Of a DNA stretch of 64,000 nt, positions 38,217-47,404 are shown piece by piece; positions within the stretch are counted from its first letter, which is position 1; every line of letters begins with the position of its first letter. Below the pieces are notes generated by a model. The model saw only the letters and a program-made list of their open reading frames with translations. It was not told the origin of the DNA and searched no databases. Where the stretch lies: the IMG/VR virus record IMGVR_UViG_3300025280_000023, positions 1 through 64,000 of that record, one strand, 5' to 3'. Source of the DNA: a virus. The translations under genes and the position numbers were made by a program.

Positions 38217-39192
38217 TTTTTTTAACCTGTCCTTTGATCCAGTTGAATGTCGTTTCCATCCCCGTTTTTAACTCCTGGGAATGGCTCCACCCAAGCTTCT
38301 CTTGGATTAGAGTATTGTCAGAATTTCTGCCCCTTACTCCTAAAGGGCCATCAATATTTTCAATAGAAAGATCTTTACCAGAAATATCAATCGCCATTTT
38401 GGCAAGCTCCTGTATAGTCACCATTTCTTCGGAACCAATATTAACAGGGCCCGCAAAACTAGACTCCATTAGGCGCACTGACGCTTCGATACATTCGTCA
38501 ATATACAGAAAAGACCGTGTTTGCGATCCATCACCCCACACCTCAATAAACCCCCCGTCTTTTCCCTGCGCCGCTTTTCTACACATCGCGGCGGGGGCTT
38601 TTTCTCGCCCACCCGTCCACGCTCCTTCAGGACCAAAGATATTATGATATCTTGCTATGCATACGTCCAGTCCATAATTTTTTGCAAAAGCGGACCATAA
38701 TCTTTCACTAAATAACTTTTCCCATCCATACTCGCTATCGGGATCAGCAGGATATGCGCTGCCTTCCGCACACATAGGATTATTAGGATCCATTTGGTTT
38801 CTTTCCGGGTATATGCACGCAGATGAGGAATAAAACACCTTTTCAACCCCGCTTCTCGTGCATTGTTTCGCTATATTTAAATTAATCATTGCGGAATTAT
38901 GCATTATATCTGCATCATTGTCCCCAGTAAAAACAAACCCAGCGCCCCCCATGTCCGCCGCAAACTGAAACACCCAGTCAAACGTTTTATCAAGAACTAA
39001 ATTACAGACCTTTGGATCGCGCAAATCGCCAATTAGAAACTCGTCAGCCACGGCCGCAATATCAAAAAACTCATGATGCTTTAAGTCCACTCCTCGAACA
39101 TAGTGTCCCTCACTTTTGAGCCTCTTTACCATCGCCCCTCCTATAAACCCTCCAGCGCCACATACCAAAATTCGTTTCTTATTATTTTTCAT
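38200..39192 (-). CDS. GDP-mannose 3,5-epimerase
   Basis: 330 aa. The sequence closely follows plant GDP-mannose 3,5-epimerase (GME): FDWVFQFAADMGGAGF, SSSACIYPERNQM, YPADPDSEYGWEKLFSE, RYHNIFGPEGAWTGGREKAP, and LGVRGRNSDNTLI, each with the plant enzyme's spacing. Catalytic residues are in place: Cys126, Tyr155, Lys159 and Lys198. The Rossmann loop is GAGGFIGG. It converts GDP-mannose to GDP-L-galactose and related products, a step of vitamin C and polysaccharide synthesis in plants. Here it probably feeds GDP-L-hexose to the island's glycosyltransferases. It overlaps NadE by 11 bp. Confidence 0.9.
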   Translation of the reverse strand: MKNNKKRILVCGAGGFIGGAMVKRLKSEGHYVRGVDLKHHEFFDIAAVADEFLIGDLRDPKVCNLVLDKTFDWVFQFAADMGGAGFVFTGDNDADIMHNSAMINLNIAKQCTRSGVEKVFYSSSACIYPERNQMDPNNPMCAEGSAYPADPDSEYGWEKLFSERLWSAFAKNYGLDVCIARYHNIFGPEGAWTGGREKAPAAMCRKAAQGKDGGFIEVWGDGSQTRSFLYIDECIEASVRLMESSFAGPVNIGSEEMVTIQELAKMAIDISGKDLSIENIDGPLGVRGRNSDNTLIQEKLGWSHSQELKTGMETTFNWIKGQVKKSEDNF

Positions 39193-39970
39193 TTCTAAAT
39201 TTTTCTCCTATAAGACATACAGGAGGAAGCTCTAACTTGTGCTTATTATTTATATGTCTCAAGGTATAAATACTCAGTGCTTCTTTCTGCTCTCGTGTCA
39301 AGAACCTACTTTCCTGCTGGTTTTTATCATAAAAGTCTAGCGCCCATTCCAAATTTTTATACGAAGCCCCAATTTGTTCTTCATCTGACCGATTATCACC
39401 CCACAGGCCGTCCGTAGGAATCGCTTCTTGAATTGACTTTGGGACGCCTATAGATTTTGCCATTTTATAAACCTCGGTCTTTAGTAGATCCGCGATCGGA
39501 CTAATATCAACACCACCATCACCGTATTTTGTAAAAAAGCCAATTCCGTAATCTTCAACCTTGTTCCCGGTCCCAACAACTAAATAATTTTTTGAATTCG
39601 CAAAAGCGTATAAAGTTATCATCCTTAAGCGGGAGGCTAAATTGGCATAGGCAAGCTCGCTAATCTCGAAAGGCAATACCGACTTAAAACTCTCATGCAT
39701 GCTTGTTAAATCAATAACATGCGACAAAACATTATCGTATCTACTTTTCAGCCAATCAATTTGTTCATTTGAACGACTAAATTGCCCCTCTTCTTGATTT
39801 ATCGGCATGTTAAGAGCCAGCGTTGGTTCTCCCGTTATTGCAGCAAGCGCAGAAGTTAAGGCAGAATCAATCCCCCCAGAGACTCCAATAACAAATCCTC
39901 GCGCCTTAGATTCAACAAGCTTTTGTGTCATCCATGACGAAATATGTTTTACTACTTCTTCATGCCGCAT
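39182..39970 (-). CDS. nadE: NH3-dependent NAD+ synthetase
   Basis: About 262 aa from ATG at 39970 (MRHEEVVKH), which overlaps the dehydrogenase stop. The family signature is strong: VIGVSGGIDSALTSA (PP-loop, residues ~25-39), SRLRMITLYAFAN, GTGNKVEDYGIGFFTKYGDG, and AIPTDGLWGDNRSDEEQIG. The amidase domain of glutamine-dependent versions is absent, so ammonia is the nitrogen donor. It could supply NAD to the surrounding dehydrogenases and epimerases. PP-loop sugar amidotransferases such as PseA are less likely because the NadE-specific GTGNK and TKYGDG motifs are present. Confidence 0.9.
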   Translation of the reverse strand: MRHEEVVKHISSWMTQKLVESKARGFVIGVSGGIDSALTSALAAITGEPTLALNMPINQEEGQFSRSNEQIDWLKSRYDNVLSHVIDLTSMHESFKSVLPFEISELAYANLASRLRMITLYAFANSKNYLVVGTGNKVEDYGIGFFTKYGDGGVDISPIADLLKTEVYKMAKSIGVPKSIQEAIPTDGLWGDNRSDEEQIGASYKNLEWALDFYDKNQQESRFLTREQKEALSIYTLRHINNKHKLELPPVCLIGEKFRNEK

Positions 39971-41084
39971 GCTGATGCTGCCTGTCTCTGACTTGGTATT
40001 CAAACAGGTCTCCATATAGGCTTCTAACATTGTCAATGACTTCTTTTGATTCTCTTATTATAACCTTGTAGCCTTTTTCCGCGATCTCAACAGCAAACTT
40101 TAACTCTTGTGACTCTTCAAGGATTACCGTCCCTGGCTTATACGTAACTTGTTCAATAATTACATCCTCTTCTTTGTCAGTATCCTTCAAAAACTTTTCA
40201 ACTTGAAATTTCAAATGCAAAAAATTACTCTCATCAGAAGCAACACTAATAGGTACCTTTACATCTTTTTCTTCAGCATAGGCCATTAGGGCCCTGTTGT
40301 CGCGTGGAAGGCACGGACCCCCATAACCAAAACCATACCTCAAGCACTTATTTCCAACTCTTGTATCCGTTCCTATTGCCTCCAAGACCTTATCTGCTTG
40401 TGCGCCCGCCGTTACCGCCAAATCACCAATCATATTAGCAAAGGCAATTTTGGTAGTTAGAAAACAATTAAGAGAGATCTTACATATCTCGGCGCTTAGC
40501 GGGCTCATTCTTTTAATAGAGGGTGAATTAACACAAATATTATTATAGATATTTTCCAAAGTATCGCCTATGTTTTCATTGCCTTCTCCAATTAAGACCA
40601 GATCCGGGCTTTGTTGGTCTCTTAAAATACTCCCCTGGGCAATGAACTCCGGGTTGTAGCTGGCGACGAAACCCTCGCCCTTCAACCTCTCCGTGATCTT
40701 GTCAGTGTACCCGGGCATCACCGTCGCGCAGATTATTAAATGCTTCGTCCGCGCCTGTCTCCCAGAAGAAGACAGTTTTTCAACGACCGAATCTATCTGA
40801 CTATGATCATAGCCGCCATTCGATAGCGACGGTGTGGCTACAACCACGAATAATATATCCGAGTGTTCCACCGCCTCCCTAATGTCTACAGTCGCACGAA
40901 AATTTTTAGATGCTCGCAGGTGCTCTCGTACTCCGGGCTCAGACGTAACCAACCTTTTGTCGTTAATGCTCTTAACATAATCTTCTACTATGTCTACACC
41001 AACAACATTATATCCAGATTTTTCCAATGTCAAAGCGAAACAAAGACCCAACTTGCCGATTCCGATTACCGAGACCTTTTCCAT
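39960..41084 (-). CDS. UDP-glucose/UDP-mannose-type 6-dehydrogenase
   Basis: 374 aa. N-terminal Rossmann domain KVSVIGIGKLGLCFALTLE; conserved ATPS, TVMPGYTD and NPEFIAQGSILRD stretches. The catalytic Cys lies in RYGFGYGGPCLPRDNRALM (residue ~258). A shorter C-terminal UDP-binding region follows. It oxidises a UDP-hexose to the uronic acid with two NAD+, perhaps served by the adjacent NadE. The GME-type enzyme next door uses GDP-sugars, so at least two nucleotide-sugar routes run in parallel. Confidence 0.87.
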   Translation of the reverse strand: MEKVSVIGIGKLGLCFALTLEKSGYNVVGVDIVEDYVKSINDKRLVTSEPGVREHLRASKNFRATVDIREAVEHSDILFVVVATPSLSNGGYDHSQIDSVVEKLSSSGRQARTKHLIICATVMPGYTDKITERLKGEGFVASYNPEFIAQGSILRDQQSPDLVLIGEGNENIGDTLENIYNNICVNSPSIKRMSPLSAEICKISLNCFLTTKIAFANMIGDLAVTAGAQADKVLEAIGTDTRVGNKCLRYGFGYGGPCLPRDNRALMAYAEEKDVKVPISVASDESNFLHLKFQVEKFLKDTDKEEDVIIEQVTYKPGTVILEESQELKFAVEIAEKGYKVIIRESKEVIDNVRSLYGDLFEYQVRDRQHQHAA

Positions 41085-41085
41085 C

Positions 41086-41919
41086 TTACCCTTCCTCGTT
41101 TTCCAGCTTGGCTCTTATTAGCATATGCCACCCAACCTCGTCAGACATTTCTTCAAACTTTTCCTCTGTCATACTCTTAAAACAGTCCCTGACAACATAG
41201 TTCCCCTTTATATACTCCGGTACGTCGTATGGGAAAACATGGGTTTTTTTAATTTCTTCAACATTAAAGCCCTCTAATAATTTTTTGGCTTCGAGAAAAG
41301 TATAGGTATATGCCCTGGGACAGTTCGTTTGCGCTTCCGCATATTTCCGAATTATATCATCCGAATTTGAAAAATCCCAGCTTTCGGTTTCCCTCATAAA
41401 ATCAAAAAGCTTAAAACTGTACTTTGCGTAAAGCATCAAGCGGAACTCAGCGCCTGGTTTTAAGACTTTTTTAACTTCATTGACAATATCGGCGGGCTGA
41501 TCCGTATGATGAATAACACCGAAAGAATAGACAAGATCAAATTTTTCATTTTGACGGCCTAAAACACGTACAAGGTCCTCCGCGTTTCCATGAAGAAGCC
41601 TGGCATCCAGCCCATAAGTTTTAAACCTCTTGCGACATAGGTCTAAGCTTTTTTTGGACAACTCAACGACCGTTAAGTCCGCTCCGTGGCGTACAAAATT
41701 TATGCTATCAGTCCCAATCCCACAGCCTATTTCTAAAACCCTCTTACCTTTCCACTTTTCAAATTCGGCAAACTTTGGGATGTGTGGCTCGACAAAGTAT
41801 TTCTTCTTTTCAACTTCATCAAAGTACTCTCTTGTACCGATCTCTTTTTTAGAATGTCTAATGTTACAAGGGCGATGATCCCAAAAGGCCTCAATCTTAT
41901 CTATTAATAAGGTTTTCAT
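41086..41919 (-). CDS. SAM-dependent class I methyltransferase
   Basis: 277 aa. Motif I is [19 protein letters not shown] (residues ~60-78); acidic ribose loop [11 protein letters not shown]; post-motif [10 protein letters not shown] and [15 protein letters not shown]-terminal [17 protein letters not shown] precedes it, a stretch also known from Rossmann methyltransferases in polysaccharide clusters. Substrate unknown; probably a sugar or glycan. Its start overlaps the end of the next upstream methyltransferase by 4 bp (ATGA). Confidence 0.82.
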   Translation of the reverse strand: MKTLLIDKIEAFWDHRPCNIRHSKKEIGTREYFDEVEKKKYFVEPHIPKFAEFEKWKGKRVLEIGCGIGTDSINFVRHGADLTVVELSKKSLDLCRKRFKTYGLDARLLHGNAEDLVRVLGRQNEKFDLVYSFGVIHHTDQPADIVNEVKKVLKPGAEFRLMLYAKYSFKLFDFMRETESWDFSNSDDIIRKYAEAQTNCPRAYTYTFLEAKKLLEGFNVEEIKKTHVFPYDVPEYIKGNYVVRDCFKSMTEEKFEEMSDEVGWHMLIRAKLENEEG

Positions 41920-42452
41920 TTAACCGCCTCTACATTCAAACTAATGAGCATTCCATTTTCTTTATCCATGTGAGGTTGATATCCTTGGCTATTATCATCA
42001 ACATGTGCGTGCTCTGTTTCACGCCAATCATATCGGTACACTTCTCTAAACCCAACTTCTTCTAGGTCTTGGCTTAACGAATCAAAATCCCAACACCAAT
42101 GATGGAAATTATTTTCATAATCTTGCCCGCCATAAAGAGATCCCCTTAACAAAGGAAGGTCCTTGTGCTTCTGGTAATGCAAACAAATTTTTTCAAAGTC
42201 CGGGACCGCGACCCTTAAAATCCCACCCGGCTTTAAGATATCAAACCATCTTCTTAAAACAGAGCCGTATTCCCACCTAGTAAAATGCTCTAGGACATGA
42301 GATGCGTAAATCAAGTCCGCAGAATTTTTAGGGTACTTCCTGGCGTGTAAATACCTTATATCAGCTACGGCATCAACTGTCGGCATGTGCATGCTGTCTA
42401 TATTGACAAATCCATCGAGATGAACATCTCCACATCCCAAGTGTAGTTTCAT
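41916..42452 (-). CDS. SAM-dependent methyltransferase (type 11-like)
   Basis: About 178 aa from ATG at 42452, one base after the TGA of the upstream gene and preceded by GGGGGAAG. The frame extends upstream to 42554 but inside another gene. [18 protein letters not shown] at the N-terminus, then [12 protein letters not shown] and [14 protein letters not shown] are the hallmarks of this small type, which acts on sugars or lipid-linked glycans. One of three adjacent methyltransferase genes. Confidence 0.8.
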   Translation of the reverse strand: MKLHLGCGDVHLDGFVNIDSMHMPTVDAVADIRYLHARKYPKNSADLIYASHVLEHFTRWEYGSVLRRWFDILKPGGILRVAVPDFEKICLHYQKHKDLPLLRGSLYGGQDYENNFHHWCWDFDSLSQDLEEVGFREVYRYDWRETEHAHVDDNSQGYQPHMDKENGMLISLNVEAVK

Positions 42453-42453
42453 T

Positions 42454-43233
42454 TCACTTCCCCCAGCAAAAAGACGGATTAAGTACAAGCCTATTTTTTT
42501 GCTCTTCCGAAAGGCCCCTATGGTGGTCTTTTTCAATATATGAGTCTTTATCATTTAAATTCATAATCTTAAATCGACCATCATTCAGATCACTTCTCAA
42601 AAAGACTAAATTATTTCTTTTGCAAAAAGCCACTAAGTCATAGCCTTTATAATGACCCAGCCTTTCAAGGGCCGACGCCGAAGCTCCAAAAAATTGAGAC
42701 TCATCCCAGCAATGTAACTCATCATAGGGTATACTAATTCTCTCTTCCCAATTTGAGTTATACTCTATTATAACAACCTTGGGTCTGTACTTCAATTCTG
42801 CCCAAACCCAATAATCGTTCCCATCTATATCAATAGATAATAGATCAAAATCACTTTGTACAAGATTTTTCTTTAGAATTGAATCAAGTTCTTGTCCTTC
42901 ATTCAAACTAATAAACGCTTTTTCGCAAGTAACCTTTTTAAAGCTATTCATAGATTCTTTTAAAGTATTAAATCTAGCTTCGTCACCTTCAATTAAAAGA
43001 GCCCGCCACCCTTTTTTAATCCATCTATAAGAATTGCTCCAATATTTTTCTTCCCACCAGCCATTTCCAGCGCCTAATTCCACAACAACTTTATCTTTGG
43101 CATCTATTGATTCAAAGATTTTTTCTACCACCCCATCTTCACCATCAGTACTATAATAACCCTCCTCTTCCGAGGCTCCTTTCTGAGGGTGTCCGTCAAC
43201 AAAACCCGCTTTGTGTAAAGAAAGATCAATCAC
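42454..43233 (-). CDS. FkbM-like methyltransferase
   Basis: 259 aa. VVELGAGNGWWEEKYW (motif I), RALLIEGDEARFNTLKE, and DLLSIDIDGNDYWVWAEL with the SIDIDGND element typical of this phage/marine variant. FkbM enzymes O-methylate sugars or polyketides. It overlaps the 352-aa gene by 8 bp. Confidence 0.75.
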   Translation of the reverse strand: MIDLSLHKAGFVDGHPQKGASEEEGYYSTDGEDGVVEKIFESIDAKDKVVVELGAGNGWWEEKYWSNSYRWIKKGWRALLIEGDEARFNTLKESMNSFKKVTCEKAFISLNEGQELDSILKKNLVQSDFDLLSIDIDGNDYWVWAELKYRPKVVIIEYNSNWEERISIPYDELHCWDESQFFGASASALERLGHYKGYDLVAFCKRNNLVFLRSDLNDGRFKIMNLNDKDSYIEKDHHRGLSEEQKNRLVLNPSFCWGK

Positions 43234-44284
43234 GATTCGACTTTTTATATAGGGTTATTTCATGTTGGGGAATCCAGTCTCTAACAAAGTCGCTATAATG
43301 TTTCATGCCTCCATTAAATTTGGTAAATACTTTCCACACTTCCAGATATTTTTCCCATTCCTGTTTCCACGGATTGCTCACCTCATAAGGCGCAGAGCCG
43401 GGAGTGTGTATCAAATTTTCAGCGCTAACCCCCTCTTCCCTCCCCTCGATTCCTCTAAGCCACTCCGTATTGTGAGGAATCGCGAAGTGCTCCATAAATT
43501 TAGGCTTCACAGCGAGACCTTTATCAATCAAATGTTGTTTTTGAGAAATATCTCCAAGCCTCTCTTGCGGATGCCCAGGGCCTTCCCAGCGTTCAGATTT
43601 TTCCCAGCAATTCCAAAACCATCCATCAGTCTCTTCTATAAGCCTATTTTTATTAACCGTATGTAACCCTTGGCTTTCGCGCGAATCCGTATAATACGCT
43701 CCCCTGTACGCAACCGCTAGACTATCAAAGTTCTTACCCAACGAAGCCAACAAATATTCAAACTCCAGTCTGTGGGCTGCTTTTCTAATTCCCTCGTGAT
43801 TGTTTTGGAATCCTTCAACCCATATTTCGTTTCTGTCACTAGACCGTTGTTCATCAATAAACTTGATAATTCTAGCGCATTGTTCTCTACCCATTATATC
43901 GCAATGCTGGTACGTCACCCAATCAGTCCTCGCAAGGTAAAGCCCAAGATTCCACTGGATGCCAGTGTCATACGCGGGATACTGGCTTCGGTTTTTTTCC
44001 AAATTCATGCAATAAACATCTAGAAAATCATATTTAAGCACTATGGGATTTGGCTTGTCGGTCCACTCAATCCATATAAAATCAACATCCTCAGAGTTAT
44101 ATTGGTTTTGACAGCACTTCAGTGCCAGATCAATATAGCCCTCCCTATAGAGAGCGTCCCACATAACAACCGTTAGCCGCTTCTCTTCATTTTCATACGG
44201 AGCCGGGGTAAAGAAGTTCCAAGTCGGCTTATCGCAGGGACTCCACGACCATTCAGGTACTATTATTTTTTTCTCATCACTCAT
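43226..44284 (-). CDS. Putative glycosyltransferase (GT-A-like), 352 aa
   Basis: Residues ~95-135 show the fold pattern of GT-A enzymes: an N-terminal strand (KRLTVVMWDALYREG) with an FIWIEWTD strand, then AYDTGIQWNLGLYLARTD and a YQHCDIMG acidic element at the expected metal-binding place. Trp/Tyr-rich, no membrane segment. Its C-terminus is unlike other GTs in the island. It overlaps the sialyltransferase-like gene by 8 bp. The enzyme class is inferred by pattern and by neighbours; family and specificity unknown. Confidence 0.6.
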   Translation of the reverse strand: MSDEKKIIVPEWSWSPCDKPTWNFFTPAPYENEEKRLTVVMWDALYREGYIDLALKCCQNQYNSEDVDFIWIEWTDKPNPIVLKYDFLDVYCMNLEKNRSQYPAYDTGIQWNLGLYLARTDWVTYQHCDIMGREQCARIIKFIDEQRSSDRNEIWVEGFQNNHEGIRKAAHRLEFEYLLASLGKNFDSLAVAYRGAYYTDSRESQGLHTVNKNRLIEETDGWFWNCWEKSERWEGPGHPQERLGDISQKQHLIDKGLAVKPKFMEHFAIPHNTEWLRGIEGREEGVSAENLIHTPGSAPYEVSNPWKQEWEKYLEVWKVFTKFNGGMKHYSDFVRDWIPQHEITLYKKSNRD

Positions 44285-44972
44285 AAATAATCTCCAAATT
44301 AGGGGCTTTTGGCAATTCAGCGACAGTAATCATCTTAAAATCAACCTCAGGGTTTCTCTTAACAACATCCATAAAATGACCAACCATATCTGTATTCTTC
44401 ATCTTACGCTGCTGGTTTTCTAACGAATTATGCCATGGGCGTCTAAACAGGTAATCTTCTTGATAAAAATCTAATCCAACAACCCAAAGATTTTTAGGCT
44501 TCAAAAAATCAGCGGCATATATAACAGCTAGAACTCCAGTGTTCGGATGCTTCTTCTTGTATTTGCCATCTCCAGGCTTAAGATAAAACTTATCATCAAA
44601 ATAGTCATTATATTCAAGTAGCCTCTCAGGAAGCATATGACAGGTTAATTCCAGACTTTCATAATACTGCTTCATATGTGTCAACTCTGGATCAAGCTCA
44701 GCCTTTGAGAACTGTATATTCTCGATACCAAGCTCCCTGTAGTGCTCCGGTAGCAGCGGCGCTGTATGAAGTCTGTTTACGAAATGTGCAACGCGCTTAT
44801 CTTTAAGTTCGGGTGCGATAATTGAGTATTCGGAATCTTCATTATCAACATTTTTATCGATATTATTAACAATAAAACAATCTTGAAAATTACTAGAAAA
44901 CTCCGGAAGTCTCGCCACGCTAGCACCCTTGAGGACAACGCCAAAGTTATTCAAGTTTTTTTTAAAGTACAT
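44277..44972 (-). CDS. Putative sialyltransferase-like glycosyltransferase, 231 aa
   Basis: N-terminal GVVLKGASVARLPEF followed by DCFIVNNID resembles the sialyl-motif-L opening of GT29/GT42 enzymes, where a G-x-x-S loop holds CMP and the next strand ends in N. The centre has PNTGVLAVIYAADFL followed by NLWVVGLDFYQED, which corresponds to the motif-S-type region (P-x-T-G ... GxDFY) of bacterial sialyltransferases. The ATG directly abuts the stop of the FkbM gene. It would use the CMP-nonulosonic acid made by NeuB/NeuA-like proteins. This is a structural analogy by eye, not a match to a characterised enzyme. Confidence 0.55.
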   Translation of the reverse strand: MYFKKNLNNFGVVLKGASVARLPEFSSNFQDCFIVNNIDKNVDNEDSEYSIIAPELKDKRVAHFVNRLHTAPLLPEHYRELGIENIQFSKAELDPELTHMKQYYESLELTCHMLPERLLEYNDYFDDKFYLKPGDGKYKKKHPNTGVLAVIYAADFLKPKNLWVVGLDFYQEDYLFRRPWHNSLENQQRKMKNTDMVGHFMDVVKRNPEVDFKMITVAELPKAPNLEIIYE

Positions 44973-45824
44973 CTACCCTTCCCTAGTGACCATAAAGCTG
45001 CGCACGATCTTTTTGCTGCCCTGCTCCCAGTGCTCCTGGCAAGCAAACTTAAGCAGGTGTTCGTTGCTAATATTATTATATATTCCGCGATGAAACCCGT
45101 CTGTATAGACACTCTGCACAGGCTCATATCCTGCCATTTCAAAAAGCTGCGGTTGCGGAACAGGTGTCGCTACGACATATCTAGAATCAAAACCAATCTT
45201 AAAATATTCCTTAAGGATCTTAACAAAATCGTTATCCTCATTATATAATGCCGGGTGTACCTCAACTAGCATACTGGTGTATCCCTCGTTTTTTGAAAAA
45301 TAATCAAGGCCGCTTTCAAATATCTTCACTTCGTGGCCTTCGACATCCATTTTAATAAAATTGGGATATCTCCTCCCCTCTAAAAAGCTCGTCAGCGTAT
45401 AGCACGGAACAGATATCTTATTGGTGCTATACTTATTCTTTGTTACGCTACTGAGGTTCGGCTTGCTGGCTTCCCAGAAATCTATTTCTCCATTGTTATC
45501 ACTTATTGCGCAATGAACAGTTTCATGATTTTCATATCCATTCTCCTCAATGTTTTCTTTCAAGAGCTTTAAATTTCTAGGATCGGGCTCAATTGCATAC
45601 ACAAATCCGTCATCTCCACAGTTTTCTAGCATATAAAGGGTCGTATAACCGATATTACTACCCAAGTCAACACACGTCATTCCCTCTTCAACCTCATTCT
45701 GTAGCAGGCCCATAAAGGCAAGCTCCCGCTGGCCCTGGTGGTACAATACTGCCGAGATTCCCCCATCTTCAACATCAAGGTTCATCATGTGGTTTCCAAT
45801 GCGCTTCTTAAGAACGTTAGACAT
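44973..45824 (-). CDS. FkbM family methyltransferase
   Basis: 283 aa. Motif I MTCVDLGSNIGYTTLYML, then AIEPDPRNLKLLKENIEEN, and the FkbM signature NFIKMDVEGHEVKIFESG. Typical of sugar O-methyltransferases in polysaccharide islands. It overlaps its upstream FkbM neighbour by 8 bp, and abuts the sialyltransferase-like gene (TAG-ATG). Confidence 0.88.
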   Translation of the reverse strand: MSNVLKKRIGNHMMNLDVEDGGISAVLYHQGQRELAFMGLLQNEVEEGMTCVDLGSNIGYTTLYMLENCGDDGFVYAIEPDPRNLKLLKENIEENGYENHETVHCAISDNNGEIDFWEASKPNLSSVTKNKYSTNKISVPCYTLTSFLEGRRYPNFIKMDVEGHEVKIFESGLDYFSKNEGYTSMLVEVHPALYNEDNDFVKILKEYFKIGFDSRYVVATPVPQPQLFEMAGYEPVQSVYTDGFHRGIYNNISNEHLLKFACQEHWEQGSKKIVRSFMVTREG

Positions 45825-46500
45825 TCAACTCTCCATTAATCCTATTATCAATAGCGCTTAATACTAAATCAAGCATATTTACATTTTTATCGTGCCCTAT
45901 AATTGTATAGGTAGTGCCTTCCGGCGTAGAATCAAATCTTCCCGTCGCAGAAAATTTATGCAAAAATATGTCGTTATTTTCTAGTAAGGCGTAGTAGTCG
46001 CCTTTAACAGGGAGTAGTTCAGAAATTTTTTCAATATCATGTCCAGCGCCACAAAAAATATCCACATGTTTTACTAAATCGCTTTTAACTAGGTCCTGGA
46101 ACACTTCGTACTCCGCCCCCTCAATATTCATTTTTATAATATTGATATCATCTTTAAATGTTGGGACATTATCTAGAATCCACTCAGAAAATAAAATTGA
46201 TTCCACATCTTCACTTTCACTTGTGACATTCTTTTTTGTACTAAAAAGCGAATGGCCTAAGTTATTCGGAGCGTGATATAGTTTTCTATTCCCCGGCTTG
46301 CCTGAAACAGCGTAATTAAAAATTTTGATATTGTCTTTTTTAAGCCACGGAATATTACTAACCGCTTCATAGTGCTCACGACATGCCTCAAAGCCATATG
46401 CAAAAAAATTATCAAATCCTATCTCTGGGATTATACGTTCCGCCATGACCGTTAATTCGGTCCCATGATACAGTCCAAGATCAAAGTAATTAATCCTCAT
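45817..46500 (-). CDS. FkbM-like methyltransferase
   Basis: 227 aa. YFDLGLYHGTELTVMAE at the N-terminus (SAM loop) and NIIKMNIEGAEYEVFQD in the middle follow the FkbM pattern, though the usual D-x-E-G reads N-I-E-G. Likely a sugar methyltransferase. It is the middle one of a coupled GT4-FkbM-FkbM set and overlaps both neighbours. Confidence 0.75.
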   Translation of the reverse strand: MRINYFDLGLYHGTELTVMAERIIPEIGFDNFFAYGFEACREHYEAVSNIPWLKKDNIKIFNYAVSGKPGNRKLYHAPNNLGHSLFSTKKNVTSESEDVESILFSEWILDNVPTFKDDINIIKMNIEGAEYEVFQDLVKSDLVKHVDIFCGAGHDIEKISELLPVKGDYYALLENNDIFLHKFSATGRFDSTPEGTTYTIIGHDKNVNMLDLVLSAIDNRINGELNV

Positions 46501-47404
46501 CTATTACCCCTGACAAAAAATCGCCGTACTTCTCTGAAGTATTTACCATATCAATATCAGTATCGCAATCATTTATGTATTGCTTGCTAAAATCCAAAGG
46601 CCTGGAAACATTGACTTCTTCTGGACTAAGATCCCAGTGATCTTCAATAACAATAGCGCCCTTTCCGGCGATCTCTTTTGTTCCGCCTACGGAAGAACAC
46701 ACAATCTCACAGCCACACGCACGAGCGTCCACAACAACGTTGGGACAGTTATCATATCTCCCAAGATGAACAAGTGTATCCGACGCCTTATAGACCCCTA
46801 AAAGCTCGGACGTAGATAATTCCCCAAGATATTTAAGCTTACTATCCTCAACCACCTGTTCCGTTTCTCCGGCAATCAACATGACATCGTTTTCAGATGA
46901 ATTCTCTAAAAAATATCTTATATTTTCATCCAATCTTTTGAACGGCCTCCAATGTGAGGCTGCGCACCACACCTTGCCATTTTTATTTCTTATCACATGC
47001 GGAGGAGTGTTTTTTATGGCCTCCATATCCGCTCCGTTATGGATAATAGTAGAGTTTTTATGTTCTCCAAAATATTTAAAAACGAGTTCCTTGCTAAACC
47101 TAGACTGAAACACTACCGCATCAGAATTCCGATAAGTTCCGAGTATATTTTGGTTTTTTATTGCAAAATTATCGGTGGGATCAAAATAAATACCATCCAG
47201 CCTCTGTACCATTGGTATGTATCCGTCGGTTGCATTTTTTAATCGCCCATATAAGCTTTCTACAAAAGCCAAATGAACATCGGGAATGCTACCAGGGTGG
47301 TAAAGTTCATGCCCCATTTTCAATAGCTGCTTAACAAGCTTGCTCGCAAAGTGGTTTGGCCCCGTTGTTGACTCGATATTAACATTGTCCAAAAAAATAT
47401 TCAT
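46490..47404 (-). CDS. Glycosyltransferase family 4-like (GT-B)
   Basis: About 304 aa from ATG at 47404, which overlaps the upstream methyltransferase stop (ATGA). An MNIFLDNVN start with GPNHFASKLVKQL, a hinge region HNGADMEAI, and the donor-binding C-terminal part YKASDTLVHLGRYDNCPNVV with VVVDARACGCEIV (residues ~205-230) fit GT4 enzymes. The common E-x7-E is replaced by a D-A-R-A stretch. Cytoplasmic, specificity unknown. Confidence 0.8.
   Translation of the reverse strand: MNIFLDNVNIESTTGPNHFASKLVKQLLKMGHELYHPGSIPDVHLAFVESLYGRLKNATDGYIPMVQRLDGIYFDPTDNFAIKNQNILGTYRNSDAVVFQSRFSKELVFKYFGEHKNSTIIHNGADMEAIKNTPPHVIRNKNGKVWCAASHWRPFKRLDENIRYFLENSSENDVMLIAGETEQVVEDSKLKYLGELSTSELLGVYKASDTLVHLGRYDNCPNVVVDARACGCEIVCSSVGGTKEIAGKGAIVIEDHWDLSPEEVNVSRPLDFSKQYINDCDTDIDMVNTSEKYGDFLSGVIDED

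Noticed and set aside
39247-39271. TATAAATA-like late promoters in both orientations
   Set aside because: They lie within NadE coding sequence; AT-rich coding DNA gives these 8-mers by chance (also near 3941 and 23080).
39182-39970. PP-loop sugar amidotransferase (PseA/WbpG type) in a nonulosonic cluster
   Set aside because: NadE-specific GTGNK and TKYGDG motifs are present, so NAD synthetase is the better call.
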